Source: Salvelinus alpinus (Eukaryota; Chordata; Actinopteri; Salmoniformes; Salmonidae). Taken from it: a stretch of DNA of 64,000 nt. The stretch lies in contig NC_092115.1 of NCBI RefSeq assembly GCF_045679555.1, forward strand, positions 39,565,728-39,629,727, written 5' to 3'. Made by a program: the position numbers and the translations under genes. Position 1 is the stretch's first letter; each line of letters begins with the position of its first letter. Below are positions 1 through 12,384 of the stretch, piece by piece. Under the pieces are notes generated by a model. It had not been told where the DNA came from. It saw nothing but the letters and a program-made list of their open reading frames with translations, and did no database searches.

Positions 1-64
1 GTTTGTTCTATTAAAACATGGACACTTACCACGCTGCGTCTTGGTCCGATCCTTGCTGTTACAC
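1..64 (+). mobile_element. 3' end of an LTR (window-truncated)
   Basis: The first bases contain a polyadenylation-like ATTAAAA followed by an ACCACGCTGCGTCTTGGTCC block and an ending in TTACA. The same order (ATTAAAAG, ACCACGCTGCGCCTTGGTC, ending GACA) closes the solo LTR at 8869-9214, so this is probably the 3' end of a related LTR cut by the window edge. Its 5' part and target duplication cannot be seen. Confidence 0.5.
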
Positions 65-828
65 TACCGCTCTCCCTTCCTGCCGCTCCACACATGTATG
101 TCTGCCTGTTAGCCTTCCTGTGTTTGAAAGTGCCCTTTACACATCAGTATTGCAGTATGGGGGGCTTTCCACCGCTGTATCTAGGTCAGATGAGAGAGAC
201 ACACCTTTATCTACCCTTTTTGTGCCTCTCACCCTCCCTTTCCCCTTCTTCACCCCTCTCCCTCCGTTTTCTCAGTTTGCTGACTCTGACGCAATGCAGA
301 CCCGCTGCAAACTCACGATTCTTCATCTTCTACACATTTTTTACTCCCTCATTCACAATGATGCAAAAGAGTATGTTATTTAGTTACATTTACCATGCTA
401 CACGTGACAATGTTTTTCTAAAAAAAAAACATTTTTTTCTTTATCTAGAAAAATCCACATTTAGAACCCTAACTAAAAGCATTCCTAATTTGCATTCTAC
501 TCTAAAAGGAATTTCCATCCCTACTTTTCCTGTATTTACATTGTTGTATAGTTGAACAAATGCCATAGTCTCCACCTCCATCATCCATGGCTGTGTGGTA
601 GTGACATCATTAGGCCTGGGATTCTGGGGCTTCAGTCCTGAATCTTTTGAGGGTTCAATAATAATAATAATTATAACTATAAAAAATAAAATAAAAATTC
701 AGTCTGATTTGAGTTTCCATAACCACGCGTCACTTGTGCTATGCAGTATTTACTGACAAATTTTCATGACAAAAATAAACAGTACAATACACTGAGCTAG
801 GCATTAGTAGGTACTGCAGGAAGCCCCA
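65..828. other. No recognised gene
   Basis: Pyrimidine-rich and AT-rich sequence with a short ATA run near 660. Short open frames here have no recognisable motif. Nothing else is supported. Confidence 0.6.
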
Positions 829-1031
829 CAGGGGTGGGCAACTCAAGTCCTCGAGGGCCTGATTGGTGTCACATTTTTTCTCCATCCCTAGCAAACACAG
901 CTGATTAATCAAATTGCATTCTAAACTGAAGATCGTGATTAGGTGATTATTGGAGTCAGGTGTGTTAGCTGGGGCTGGGGCAAAACTGTGACACCAATCA
1001 GGCCCTCGAGGACTACAAATGCCCACCCCTG
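829..1031. mobile_element. Small hAT-like MITE with long inverted ends
   Basis: The 203-bp segment starts CAGGGGTGGGCAA and ends with its imperfect inverse TGCCCACCCCTG. Inside, GGGCCTGATTGGTGTCAC is mirrored by GTGACACCAATCAGGCCC. The ends resemble hAT/Charlie-like termini, and there is no coding capacity. A matching 8-bp target duplication was not found, so the exact borders are uncertain. Confidence 0.65.
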
Positions 1032-1757
1032 CAGAGTGCCGTGGTGCCTGCCGTGATTGGTCAAGATTTCACAACGCAGTGGACCATTCACGTCCCTTGA
1101 CCTCTCCCCCACCCCTACAGCGCCTGTTAGATGTCAATGTCATCATTCAGCAAAACGCCTGTCACTTAGTCGAAGCCTGAGCATAGAACAGAGTAAATAC
1201 GGAACTTCTTCCAAAACCGAAAGAGTAGCAAAAAAAAGTGAGCAGGTTGAGCACGAGCAGGCAGCAGTGAATGAGGTGGAGGGCAGAACAGCCAGAAAGT
1301 CCAAGTGCAGCAGCAGCAGAGGTAGCCACAGGTTTGTGCAGGGTTGGTATTAGCTAACCATCTAGTCTTCCTCAGCATAATGGTTGGCTAATGCGAATAA
1401 GAGCACTCAGCATCCTTAAGCTATTGGGTGTCAGAGTTATTTAACAGTATATTTAGTGAATGGGCAAGCTAAGGATGTTGATATAAGTCTGTCCATTTGT
1501 CTGTCCTTTCTGTGACAGCGTTGTAGAAGTCACAGCAGAAGCCCATGTCCATTTTATTCTTCATGCACACAGCAATCCCACGGTCGTGTGGGAGACGCAT
1601 CCCTAAAGCCTCCTTCGGTTCCATTTTCACACTGACATACAAAGTAATTCCCATTACCATTACACCTACAAAGCAAAAGTAAATGTCCAAGATTTGAAAA
1701 GTCTGGGTAAAAAGTATTATTTGGTAATGAAGTGGACAGTCCCGTACACACTGTTCG
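1032..1757. other. No recognised gene
   Basis: Unique-looking sequence. The open frames at 1057-1353 (+) and 1469-1690 (-) have no recognisable domain and are not supported as genes. Confidence 0.5.
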
Positions 1758-2031
1758 CCTGCCCGACAGCTAGCAGTGAGGGAGATGGTGGTTGCCTGTC
1801 ACGTCTTGTCGACCTCCTGTATGCTGCCTCTCTCTGGTCTTTAACCTGCCCGACAGCTAGCAGTGAGGAAGATGGTGGTTGCCTGTCATGTCACGTCTTG
1901 TAGAGCTCCTTCCTGTATGCTGCCTCTCTCTGGTCTTAACCTGCCCGAAACCTAGCAGTGAGGGAGATGGTGGTTGCCTGTTATGTCACGTCTTGTAGAG
2001 CTCCTGTATGCTGCCTCTCTCTGGTCTTAAC
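1758..2031. repeat. Tandem repeat, three units of about 87-95 bp
   Basis: Three successive units begin at about 1758, 1845 and 1940 with CCTGCCCGA, and each carries GAGATGGTGGTTGCCTGT and CTGTATGCTGCCTCTCTC. Units differ by small indels (for example an inserted TGTCA and TTCC), which gives the unequal periods of 87 and 95. It is a minisatellite-like local duplication with no coding signal. Confidence 0.85.
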
Positions 2032-2411
2032 TTTTGGCTCAATGCAACGAAGGAAGCTACTTCAAGCTAGGCAAAGCAGTAACGCCTATGCTGACCCTGT
2101 CCATTAACAGTGACTGGAGTCAGGAACGGCCGCAGCGTCAACGATTTGAATGGATTTGAAAGGCTGAAAAGGAAGGCATAAATAACCTGGCTCCTTTCCT
2201 GAGATTTTGAGCATACAAACCATCAGAATCATTGAGAAAAAACATTACATAACAAAACATAACGGCAATATTTATATCATTTTAATTTAATTTAATTTGG
2301 CTTTTCATAACAGCTTTTTTTTATTAGATTATCACAGGGTGAGCACTGCCTACACTTCCTACCCTCACTGCACATCACTGCTGTGGACCCACAACAGAAA
2401 AACGCGAAGTG
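2032..2411. other. No recognised gene
   Basis: AT-rich spacer between the tandem repeat and the tail of a minus-strand LINE, with a TTTAATTTAATTTAATTT run near 2280. No gene is supported. Confidence 0.5.
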
Positions 2412-3236
2412 AAGCAAATCAAATCAAATGTTATTTGCTACATGCGCCGAATACAACAGGTGTAGACCTTACAGTGAAATGGTTACTAACAAGTCCTTAA
2501 CCAGCAGTGCTTTAAGAAGTGTTTAAGAAAAATAAGTGCTGGGTAAAAAATTTAAAACAAAAAAATAGAAGTAACAAACAATTAAACAGCAGCAGTAAAA
2601 TAACATTAGTGAGGCTATATACAGGGGGTACCGGTACAGAGTCAGTGTGCAGGGGCACCGGTTAGTCAAAGTAATTGAGGTAATATGTACATGTAGGTAG
2701 AGTTAAAGTGACTATGCATAGATAATAACCAGAGTAGCAGCAGCGTAAAAGAGGAGTCTGTGTAACCCTTTGATTAGCTGTTCAGGGGTCTTACGGCTTG
2801 GGGGTAGAAGCTGTTAAGAAGCCTTTTGGACCGAGACTTGGCGCTTCGGTACCGCTTGCCTTGCACAGTCTATGACTAGGGTGGCTGGAGTCATTGACAA
2901 TTTCCCTCTGACACCGCCTGGTATAGAGGTCCTGGATGGCAGGAAGCTTGGCCCCAGTGATGTACTGGGCCGATCGGAGGCCGAGCAGTTGCCATACCAG
3001 GCAGTGATGCAACCAGTCAGGATGCTCTCGATGGTGCAGCTGTAGAAACTTTTGAGGATCTGAGGACCCATGCCGAATCTTTTCAGTCTCCCGAGGGGGA
3101 ATAGGTTTTGTTGTGCCCTCTTCCAGTGACAGAGAGCCGAGAGACATGCGGCGGTCACCTTTATCTGAAGCCTGGTACACAGACAGCCGAGACCAGCGTA
3201 GTAAAAAACTCCTAATTACAGTATCAGCTTCCATTC
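2412..3236 (-). pseudogene. 3' end of a non-LTR retrotransposon (minus strand)
   Basis: Read on the minus strand, 3236 to about 2790 encodes fragments of the C-terminal part of a LINE reverse transcriptase polyprotein: IESILTGCITAWYGNCSASD, then PAIQDLYTRRCQ and a SSHPSHRL block. Frames are broken by small indels. The remainder (about 2412-2790) is the 3' UTR, ending on the minus strand in repeated ATTTGATTTG units typical of this LINE tail. The same family recurs at 6995-8335 (+) and 48230-52675 (+). This copy is a dead 5'-truncated insertion. Confidence 0.8.
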
Positions 3237-3312
3237 TGTCAGCACATTAAACTGCTTCACCAGGCCAAATATCCACACTCCTTTCATGACACTTTAATAT
3301 TTTATTGCCTAT

Positions 3313-3510
3313 CAGAGTTTCCCAAACTCAGTCCTGGGGCCCCCTCTGGGTGCATGTTTTGTTTTTTTCCTCAGCACTACACAGTTGATTCAAATAATCT
3401 AAGCTTGATGATGAGTTGGTTATTTTAATCAGCTTTGTAGTGGTTAAAACCAAAACGTGCACCCAGGGTGGGCCCAGGGTGGGCCCCAGGACAGAGTTTG
3501 GGAAACTCTG
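3313..3510. mobile_element. MITE with long inverted ends and GCCTAT repeats
   Basis: The 198-bp unit starts CAGAGTTTCCCAAACTC and ends with the near-perfect inverse GAGTTTGGGAAACTCTG, followed inward by mirrored GGGGCCCC blocks. GCCTAT directly precedes it (3307-3312) and directly follows it (3511-3516), consistent with a target duplication of at least 6 bp. It is probably a hAT-derived non-autonomous element. Confidence 0.75.
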
Positions 3511-3516
3511 GCCTAT

Positions 3517-3849
3517 TGAAACCTGGGCTTCCTCTTTTCTCATAACTTTAGTTACCTACTGTCCTTTACATTAATTGAAAAATATCTTTGCGCTCGTCAG
3601 AATTTTCTTGATTCGTTGTTAAGGAAGAGTGGGGGAAATTGTTTGCGCGGAAATTTCCGCGCTCACTATTAGTAAGGGGAGTTGTAACATATTTTGTATT
3701 TAGTCTATTATGGACCTGTTTGGGTTAGTGATAATTTGGCTCTCGATTTGCCCTCAGCATTCTTTGATGTTTTACCAATCTGAATGTCTAAATAATACAT
3801 ATGTTCTTCTGAAATATGAACACAGAAATACTAGACATTTTGAACTCTC
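3517..3849. other. No recognised gene
   Basis: AT-rich spacer upstream of the DIRS fragment. The frame at 3710-3892 shows no family signature. Confidence 0.5.
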
Positions 3850-4620
3850 ATTATCCTTTCAAATTCTAAGCCGTTGTGGCTGTGTTAACTAGCGACCATG
3901 TCCTTGGCTTACTAAACATAGGAGTGGACCTATTGTCCAGAGGGAATCTCCATCACGGAGAATGGAGACTCCATGCCCGAGTGGTGAAACTGATCTGGGA
4001 GAGATATGGTCATGCATTCATAGATATTTTCGCTTCGCACGAAAATGCACACTGCCTCCTGTTCTTCGTGCTAGCAGGAGACGCACCATTGGGGTTAGAT
4101 GGGCTGGCACACCCTTGGCCAAGGGTGATGCTTTACACTTTTCCTCCTCTAAGCCTCATACTCCCCACTCTAGTCAGAGTAAGGGAAGAAGGCTCATCCC
4201 TCATCTTCTTAGCCCCTCAGTGGCCAGGCAAGCTCTGGGTAGCGGAGATCATTCTCCTGCTGTACGACGAACCCTGGCAACTCCCGTTGCACAGGAGTCT
4301 TCTGACCCAAGAGACCTGAGAGATTTTTCACCCTCCCCCAGACACCATGGCCCTCTGGGCATGGCCCATGAGAGTTAAAATTTGAATGTAACATGCCAGC
4401 CTCTTGGAGTCATTGCGACTATCCAGATGGAAGTTAGCTTATGCTCTTCAAATGGACTTTAGCTGTCAGCGTCGAGATGCCCATGCATTGACTTTTGTTC
4501 GCTATACATGTCAGGGGATGCTATTCATGAGGACACATTGTTCTGGCTCACGATTACCGAGCATGAAACGGCACTGGGGATGTTCAGTGTTCTCCGTGGC
4601 GGGACTTTGGTTTTAGAAGT
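3850..4620 (+). pseudogene. DIRS-like retrotransposon, RNase H / recombinase N-terminal part
   Basis: The frame from 3876 reads NIGVDLLSRGNLHHGEWRLH, then LIWERYG, DIFASHENAH, FFVLAGDAPLGLDGLAHPWP, PPLSLI and APQWPGKLW. I recognise this as the end of the RT/RNase H polyprotein of fish DIRS-1-like elements. A stop interrupts the frame at 4317. The following bases (LNV-PLGVIATIQ in another frame) resemble the start of the tyrosine-recombinase domain, then the element breaks off near 4620. The recombinase C-terminus lies at about 12385-12682 on the same strand, so the two pieces are probably one element separated by later insertions. Confidence 0.75.
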
Positions 4621-4647
4621 GGGAGGGACATATATATATATATATAA

Positions 4648-4985
4648 CCAGTCAAAAGTTTGGACACATCTACTCATTCAAGGGTTTTTCTGTATTTTTA
4701 CTATTTTCCACATTGTAGAAGGGAAGAACAGTGAAGACATCAAAACTATGAAATAACACATATGGAATCATGTAGTAACAAAATAAGTGTTAAACAAATC
4801 AAAATATATTTTAGATTTTAGATTCTTCATAGAAGCCACCCTTTGCCTTGATGACAGCTTTGCACACTCTTGGCATTCTCTCCACCAGCTTCATGAGGAA
4901 TGCTTTTCCAACAGTCTTGAAGGAGTTCCCACATATGCTGAGCACTTTTTGACTGCTTCTCCTTCACTCTGTGGTCCAACTCATC
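4648..4985 (-). mobile_element. Tc1-like transposon A, left part
   Basis: The segment begins CCAGTCAAAAGTTTGGACAC after a (TA)n run, a Tc1-like terminal sequence. The remainder is the minus-strand 3' portion of a Tc1 transposase gene, including the inverse of the region that gives KAVIKAKGG and SVKEK-type sequence, heavily decayed. It stops at 4985, where a LINE has inserted, and resumes at 6741 after an 8-bp duplicated AACTCATC. Confidence 0.75.
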
Positions 4986-6732
4986 ATGTAAGCTCTGTTA
5001 CAGTAAACTATGATATAGGCCCTTATGTGACCCACTTTAACTTGGAGCCTGTTTCTTATGCTGAGGTCTAGCACTAAAGGTAATAAGCACTAAAGGTAAT
5101 AGACACTAAAAAGTCTGCAAGTCCAGACGACCTGGATCCCTACCTCTTAAAGATAGCAGCTGGTATTATTACTGAACCTGTGGCTCACATTTTCAACTTG
5201 AGTCTCTTGACCAATTCCATACCCAGCATTTGTAAATCAACGTATGTCCTCCCACTGCTAAAGGGTGGAGATCCCTCAGATGCTAATAACTATCGTCCTA
5301 TCTCCAAACTTCTTATCCTGGCCAAAGTCTATGAATCCCTGGTGAACTCAAAGTTTAAAAACGTAACATACTGAGCGGGGTTCAGTCTGGCTTTAGATCG
5401 GGGCACAGCACCACAACTGCAGCTATGACATCATAAATGCACTTGATAAAAAGCAACATTGTGCTGCTCTGTTTGTTGGTTTATCAAAGGCCTTCGATTC
5501 AGTTGACCATGAATTGTTGCTAGCTAAACTCAGTAACATTGGTCTCAGTGAAGGGGCAGTAAATTGGTTTAGGAACTATCATTCTGACAGAACACAATGT
5601 GTATATACTGACAATCACAAGTCTAGCTTTCTTGAGATGAATAGAGGTGTGCCCCAGGGTTCCATTGTAGCTCCTGTGTTGTTCTCAATTCTTTATTAAT
5701 GATTTGGGAAATGGGATGCAACCAGCAAAGTTACATCTATATGCAGATGATACAGTTATATATTCATGTGCTCCTTCTCTGGTTCAGGCTGTTGAAGAGC
5801 TCCAGACTGTTTTTCAGTCACTGCAGGCCTCCCTTTATGGTCTCAAACTGGTCTTAAATGTACAAAAAACTAAATTCATGACCTTTACCAGAGCTCGCAA
5901 TCAGCCAGAGAAGGTTAGCATTGTCACATCTAGTGGCTTATCCATTGAAAAAGTGTCATCCTACAAATACCAAGGTATATGGTTGGATGACAAGTTGTCC
6001 TTTAAAGTTCATATGGATAATCTTGTGGGGAAGCTTCATTTGAAATTGTGTTTTTATTTTCGTATTAAGGCTTGCTTCCCGCTTATGGCTAGAAAGAAGC
6101 TTGTTCAGGCCACTTTTCTCTCTGTAATTGATTATGGTGACTTGTTGTATATGCATGCAACCTCCTCCGTCTTACAGAGACTGGACTCTGTTTATCATGC
6201 ATCCTTGCACTTTATTACAAATGCCAAGTCACTCACCCTCCATTGCACCTTGTACCTCAATGGTAAGTTGGACCTCACTTTATCTGCGCAGAAAGCTACA
6301 TTTGTATGTGTTCATCTACAAAGTCCTTTTGAGTAAACTCCATCTTTACCTCTGTAGTCTGGTCTCCTTCACCACCAGCAGTTACCATACCCGGTCTGCT
6401 AGGTGGTTGCTACTTAAAGTCCCCGAGACATTCACAGTATTAGGCAAGACTGCCTTCTCTTCTTGTGAACCAGAGGCATGGAATAGTCTACAATCCATGC
6501 TTCATCAAGATATGTTAGTGCCACTGAATGAATTTCAAATATTGATGGGAGACTCTGTTACAGAGGAGTGTAAATGCTTTTTTTAGGCTGGATCATGTTG
6601 TTGTATTATATTGTTGTATGTTTTAATTCTGTAATTAATTGATTGTTGCTGCCTTCTTGGTCAGGTCTCCCTTGAAAAAGAGACTCTGGGTCTTAATGGG
6701 CTTTTCCTGTTTAAATAAAGGTTCAATTAAAT
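4986..6732 (+). pseudogene. 5'-truncated L2-like LINE inserted in Tc1 A
   Basis: The reverse-transcriptase region is readable in pieces: SASPDDLDPYLLKIAAG, PLLKGGDPSDANNYRPIS, LSKAFDSVDHELL, GVPQGSIVAPVLFS, LHLYADDTVIYS (YADD catalytic box in the frame at 5704-6336) and SSYKYQGIWLDDKLSFK. Frameshifts near 5370-5510, 5700 and 6336 break the ORF. The tail is TTAAATAAAGGTTCAATTAAAT. AACTCATC flanks it at 4978-4985 and 6733-6740, a perfect 8-bp target duplication, which shows it inserted into the Tc1. It starts inside the endonuclease-RT linker, so it is 5'-truncated and inactive. Confidence 0.85.
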
Positions 6733-6740
6733 AACTCATC

Positions 6741-6994
6741 CCAAAACATCTCAATTGGGTTGAGATCGGGTGATTGTGGAGGCCAGGTCATCTGATGCAG
6801 CACTCCATCACTCTCCTTCTTGGTCAATTAGCCCTTACACAGCCTGGAGGTGTGATTTAGGTCATTGTCCTGTTGAAAAACAAATGATAGTCCCACTAAG
6901 CGCAAACCAGATGGGATGGTGTATCGCTGCAGAATGCTGTAGTATCCATGCTGGTTAAGTGTGACTTGCATTCTAAATAAATCACTGACAGTGT
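6741..6994 (-). mobile_element. Tc1-like transposon A, right part
   Basis: This continues element A after the LINE. On the minus strand it covers the central transposase region: the inverse of TTGTCCTGTTGAAAAACAAA and of TGATGCAGCACTCC is characteristic of this Tc1 family. It ends at about 6994 where another LINE begins. The 5' terminus of the transposon is missing. Confidence 0.7.
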
Positions 6995-8335
6995 CAGACA
7001 GCATCCCTAGCCGTGTCCTCAGAGCATGTGCAGACCAGCTGTCGGGAGTGTTTACGCACGTATTCAATCTCTCCCTATCCCAGTCTGTTGTCCCCGCTTC
7101 AAGATGTCTACCATTGTTCCTGTACCCAAGAAAGAACAATACTATCGCCCCGTAGCACTCTTCTGTCATCATGAAGTGCTTTGAAAGGCTAGTTAAGGAT
7201 CATATCACCTCCACCTTACCTGACACCCTAGACTCACTTCAATTTGCATACCGCCCCAATAGATGCACACACAATGCAATCGCCATCGCACTGCACACTG
7301 CCTTATCCCATCTGGACAAGAGGAATACCTATGTAAGAATGCTGTTCATCGACTACAGCTCAGCTCAACACCATAGTGCCCTCCAAGCTCATCACTAAGC
7401 TGAACCTTGCCTTGTGCAACTGGGTCCTGGACTTCCTGACGGGCCGACCCCAGGTAGTGAAGGTAGGCAACAACCCTTCCGCTATGCTGATCCTCAACAC
7501 GGGGTCCCAACAGGGCTGCGTGCTCAGCCCCCTCCTGTACTCCCTGTTCACCCATGATTGCGTGGCCATGCACGTCTCCGACTCAACCATCAAGTTTGCA
7601 GACGACACAACAGTGGTAGGCCTGATTACCAACAACAACGAGACAACTTACAGGGAGGAGGTGAGGGCCCTGGTGGAGTGGTGCCAGGAAAATAACCTCT
7701 CCCTCAACTTCAACAAAACGGAGGAGCTGATTGTGGACTTCAGGAGACAGCAGAGGGAGCACGCCCCCATTCAAATCGGCAGGGACGCACTGGAGAGCGT
7801 GAAAAGGTTCAAGTTCTTGGGCGTGCGGGCCACCCGAGTGGCACAGCGGTCTAAGGCATGGCATCGCAGTACGTGAGGCTTCACTACAGCAGGCCGTGAC
7901 CGGGAGACCCATGAGGTGGCACACAATTGGCCCAGCATCGTCCGGGTTAGGGGAGGGATTTCTTTGTCCCATCGCGCTCTGGAGACTCTTTGTGGCGGGC
8001 CAGGCGCCTGCAAGCTGACTTCGGTGGCTCTTTTCCTTCGCATGGCTCTCGACCTTCGCCTCTCCCGAGTCCATGTGGTACAGCAACTGCAACGTCCGCC
8101 AACCGCACGGCCAAGAAGATTATCAAACCTCAGCCACCCGAGCCACGACCTACTCAACCCTGCACCTTAGAGACTGCTGCCCTGTGTACATAGTCATTGA
8201 ACACTAGTCACTTTAATAATGTTTACATACAGTTTTACCCACTTCATATGTACTGTATATACTGTATTCAAGTCAAGGCTCATCTTATATAACTGAACTA
8301 TTTCTGTACACACCTTTTCTATTTATACAGTGCCT
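6995..8335 (+). pseudogene. LINE fragment B (reverse transcriptase)
   Basis: The readable blocks are [25 protein letters not shown] sequence, [56 protein letters not shown] (FADD catalytic box), [18 protein letters not shown] and RFKFLGV. A frameshift lies at about 7370 between the FIDYSSA and LNLALCNW blocks. A SINE interrupts it at about 7828-8073. Its 3' UTR runs to 8335 and resumes after later Tc1 insertions at about 12214-12384. It belongs to the same family as the fragments at 2412-3236 and 48230-52675. Confidence 0.85.
7828..8073 (+). repeat. tRNA-derived SINE inside LINE B
   Basis: CCGAGTGGCACAGCGGTCTA is the A-box region of a common salmonid tRNA-derived SINE. It is followed by GGCCGTGACCGGGAG, CACAATTGGCCCAGC and TCCGGGTTAGGGG, and it closes with CTCTCGACCTTCGCCTCTCC. 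It replaces the LINE reading frame immediately after the FLGV block. The B box is damaged, so the copy is unlikely to be transcribed by Pol III. Confidence 0.7.
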
Positions 8336-8337
8336 TC

Positions 8338-8380
8338 AGAAAGTATTCACATCCCTTTACTCTTTCCATATTTTGTTAGA
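8338..8380 (-). mobile_element. Tc1-like element C, left terminus
   Basis: After a TA at 8336-8337 the sequence CAGTGCCTTCAGAAAGTATT is the terminal repeat of a Tc1-like family. Only about 43 bp remain before another transposon interrupts. The body of the same family resumes at 11100. Confidence 0.65.
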
Positions 8381-8868
8381 AGGCCAGCAGCCCGGAGTCG
8401 CCTCTTCACTGTTGACGTCGAGACTGGTGTTTTGCGGATACTATTTAATGAAGCTGCCAGTTGAGGACTTGTGAGGCGTCTGTTTCTCAAACTAGACACT
8501 CTAATGTACTTGTCCTCTTTCTCAGTTGTGCACCAAGGCCTCCCACTCCTCTTTCTATTCTGGTTAGAGCCAGTTTGAGCTGTTCTGTGAAGGGAGTAGT
8601 ACACAGCGTTGTACGAGATCTTCCGTTTCTTGCAATTTCTCGCATGGAATAGCCTTCATTTCTCAGAACAAGAATAGACTGACGAGTTTCAGAAGAAAGT
8701 TCTTTGTTTCTGGCCATTTTGAGCCTGTAATCGAACCCACAAATGCTGATGCTCCAGATACTCAACTAGTCTAAAGAAGGCCAGTTTCATAATACTCAAC
8801 TAGTCTTAAATCAGCACAGTTTTCAGCTGTGCTAGCATAATTGCAAAAAGGTTTTCTCATTATCAATT
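8381..8868 (-). pseudogene. Tc1-like transposase, N-terminal half (element D)
   Basis: Minus-strand reading from about 8718 gives MARNKELSSETRQSILVLRN and then EGYSMREIARN, the paired helix-turn-helix DNA-binding start of a Tc1 transposase. After one frameshift it continues GRPWCTTEKEDKYIRV and RLTSPQLAASLN, ending at KRRLRAAGLL near 8387. The DDE catalytic domain is absent because the element is cut at about 8381. The 5' flank continues through a solo LTR to the terminal repeat at 9487. A sister copy of this family lies at 26064-26480 (+). Confidence 0.85.
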
Positions 8869-9214
8869 TGTCACGCCCTGAACATAGTTAGCTGTTTTTT
8901 CTCTGTGTTGGTTGGGGCGTGATGGTGACTTGGGTGGGTTATCTAGGTGTATTTGTATGTCTATGGTGGCCTGATATGGTTCCCAATCAGAGGCAGCTGT
9001 TTATAATTGTCTCTGATTGGGGATCATATTTAGGCAGCCATTTCCCTTTTGTGTTTGTGGGATCTTGTCTATGTTTAGTTGCCTGTCTGCACTATTTGTA
9101 TAGCTTCACGTTTCGTCCGTTGATTTTGTTGTTTTTGTTAAGTGTTCATTCATTAAAAGAGAATGTACGTATACCACGCTGCGCCTTGGTCTCACTCATA
9201 CGACGATCGTGACA
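8869..9214 (+). mobile_element. Solo LTR (TGTCACG...CGTGACA) with CAATT duplication
   Basis: This 346-bp segment starts TGTCACGCCC and ends GATCGTGACA. It is flanked by perfect 5-bp copies of CAATT (8864-8868 and 9215-9219). It carries a polyadenylation-like ATTAAAAG near 9150. There is no internal retroviral or gypsy-like sequence, so it is a solo LTR left by recombination. Related solo LTRs with their own 5-bp duplications lie at 39315-39690 and 48724-49151. Confidence 0.9.
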
Positions 9215-9487
9215 CAATTTGTCTTTTAAAATGATAAACTTGGATTAGCTAACACAACGTGCCATTGGAACACAGGAGTGATGGTTGCTGATAATGGGCC
9301 TCTGTACGCCTATGTAGATATTCCATAAAAAAATCTGCCGTTTCCAGCTACAATAGTCATTCACAACATTAACAATGTCTACACTGTATTTCTGATCAAT
9401 TTTATGTTATTTTAATTGACAAAAAAATTGCTTTTCTTTCAAAAACAAGGACATTTCTAAGTGACCCCAAACTTTTGAACGGTAGTG
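9215..9487 (-). mobile_element. Tc1-like element D, 5' flank and terminal repeat
   Basis: This is the continuation of element D after the solo LTR. The plus strand ends CCCAAACTTTTGAACGGTAGTG and then TA (9488-9489), the inverse of the ACACTACCGTTCAAAAGT terminus that also begins the copy at 26064. There is no coding region, as it is the untranslated 5' part of the transposon. Confidence 0.8.
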
Positions 9488-9491
9488 TATA

Positions 9492-11097
<1,606 letters not shown>

Positions 11098-11099
11098 TA

Positions 11100-12213
11100 T
11101 ATGAAAAATAAAACAGTCATATATCTTGATTAGATAAGTTTTCAACCCCCTGTGTCAATAAATGTTAGATTCACATTTGGCAGCGATTAGAGGGGTAAGT
11201 CTCTAAGAGTTTTGGACACCTGGATTGTACAATACTTGCACATAATTCTTGAAGAAATTCATCAAGCTGTCACGTTTGCGGTTGATCATTGCTAGACAGA
11301 TATTTTCAAATCTTCCCATAGATTTTCAAGCCGATTTAAGTCAAAACTGTAACTAGGCCACTCAGGAACATTCAATGTCATCTTGGTAAGCAACTCCAAT
11401 GTATATTTGGCCTTGTGTTTTAGGTTATTGACTTGCACTAAGATGAATTTGTCTTCTAGTGTCCGTTGGAAAGCAGACTCATCCAGGTTTTCCTCAAGTA
11501 TGTGCTTAGCTCTATTCCGTATATTTTTGTCATTAAAAACAACTCCCTAGTCCTTGCTGATGAAACATAACCATAATATGATGCAGCAACCACCATGCTT
11601 GAAAATATTAAGAGTGGTCAGTTATGTGTGGTGTTGGATTTGTCCCAAACATAACGCTTTGTATTCAGGACATAAAGTTCATTTCTTTGCCACATTGTTT
11701 GCAGTTTTACTTTAGTGCCTTGTTGCAAACAGGATGCATGTTTTGGAATATGTTTTATTCTGTACAGGCTTCCTTCTTTTCACCCATCAATTAGGTTAGT
11801 ATTGCGGAGTAAGTACAATGTCTTCTCCTATCACAGCCATTAAACTCTGTAACAGTTTTAAAGTTACCATTGGCCTCATGGTGAAATCCCTGAGCCGTTT
11901 CCTTGCTCTCCAGCAATTAAGTTAGGAAGGACACCTGTATCTTTGTAGTGACTGGGTGTATTGATACACCATCGAAAGTGTAGTAAATAACTTCACCATG
12001 GTCAAAGGGATATTCAATGTCTGTTCTTTTGTTGTTTTTGATACCTATCTACCAACATGTGCCCTTCTTGAGAGGCATTGGAAACCTCCCTGGTCTTTGT
12101 AGTTGAATCTGTGTTTGAAATTCACTGCTAGACTGAGGGACATTACAGATAATTGTATATGTGTAGTACAGAGATGAGGTACTCAACCAAAATCTGGTCA
12201 AACACTATCATTG
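11100..12213 (-). pseudogene. Tc1-like element C, main body (decayed)
   Basis: This continues the element whose terminus is at 8338-8380. On the minus strand the region near 11580-11600 reads as the KHGG-CIILW block of a Tc1 transposase (inverse of ATGATGCAGCAACCACCATG). The region near 11340-11380 is the C-terminal part. Many stops and indels prevent an ORF. It breaks off at about 12213, where the 3' UTR of LINE B resumes. Confidence 0.65.
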
Positions 12214-12384
12214 CTCGTTCTAATATTTCTATATTTCTTAATTCCTTCATTTTAATTGTTTTATTTGCCTGTATTATTATGCATTGTTACAGTGGGTATT
12301 ATTGCACTGTTACAACTAGGAACATAAGCATGTTGCTACACCTGCTATAACATCTGCAAAATATGTGTACGTGGCCAATAAAAT
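12214..12384 (+). mobile_element. 3' UTR remainder of LINE B
   Basis: TCGTTCTAATATTTCTATAT followed by ...ACATCTGCAAAATATGTGTACGTGGCCAATAAAATT matches, from memory, the conserved 3' tail of the LINE family at 6995-8335. The polyadenylation-like AATAAA and T-rich end are in place. Its position after element C implies that C and its passengers inserted into this LINE. Confidence 0.6.

Noticed and set aside
829..1031. 8-bp target duplication for the first MITE
   Set aside because: The bases on the two sides (AAGCCCCA and CAGAGTGC) do not match.
3876..4319. 147-residue ORF as a host gene
   Set aside because: It matches the end of the RNase H region of DIRS-like retrotransposons and stops at an internal mutation.
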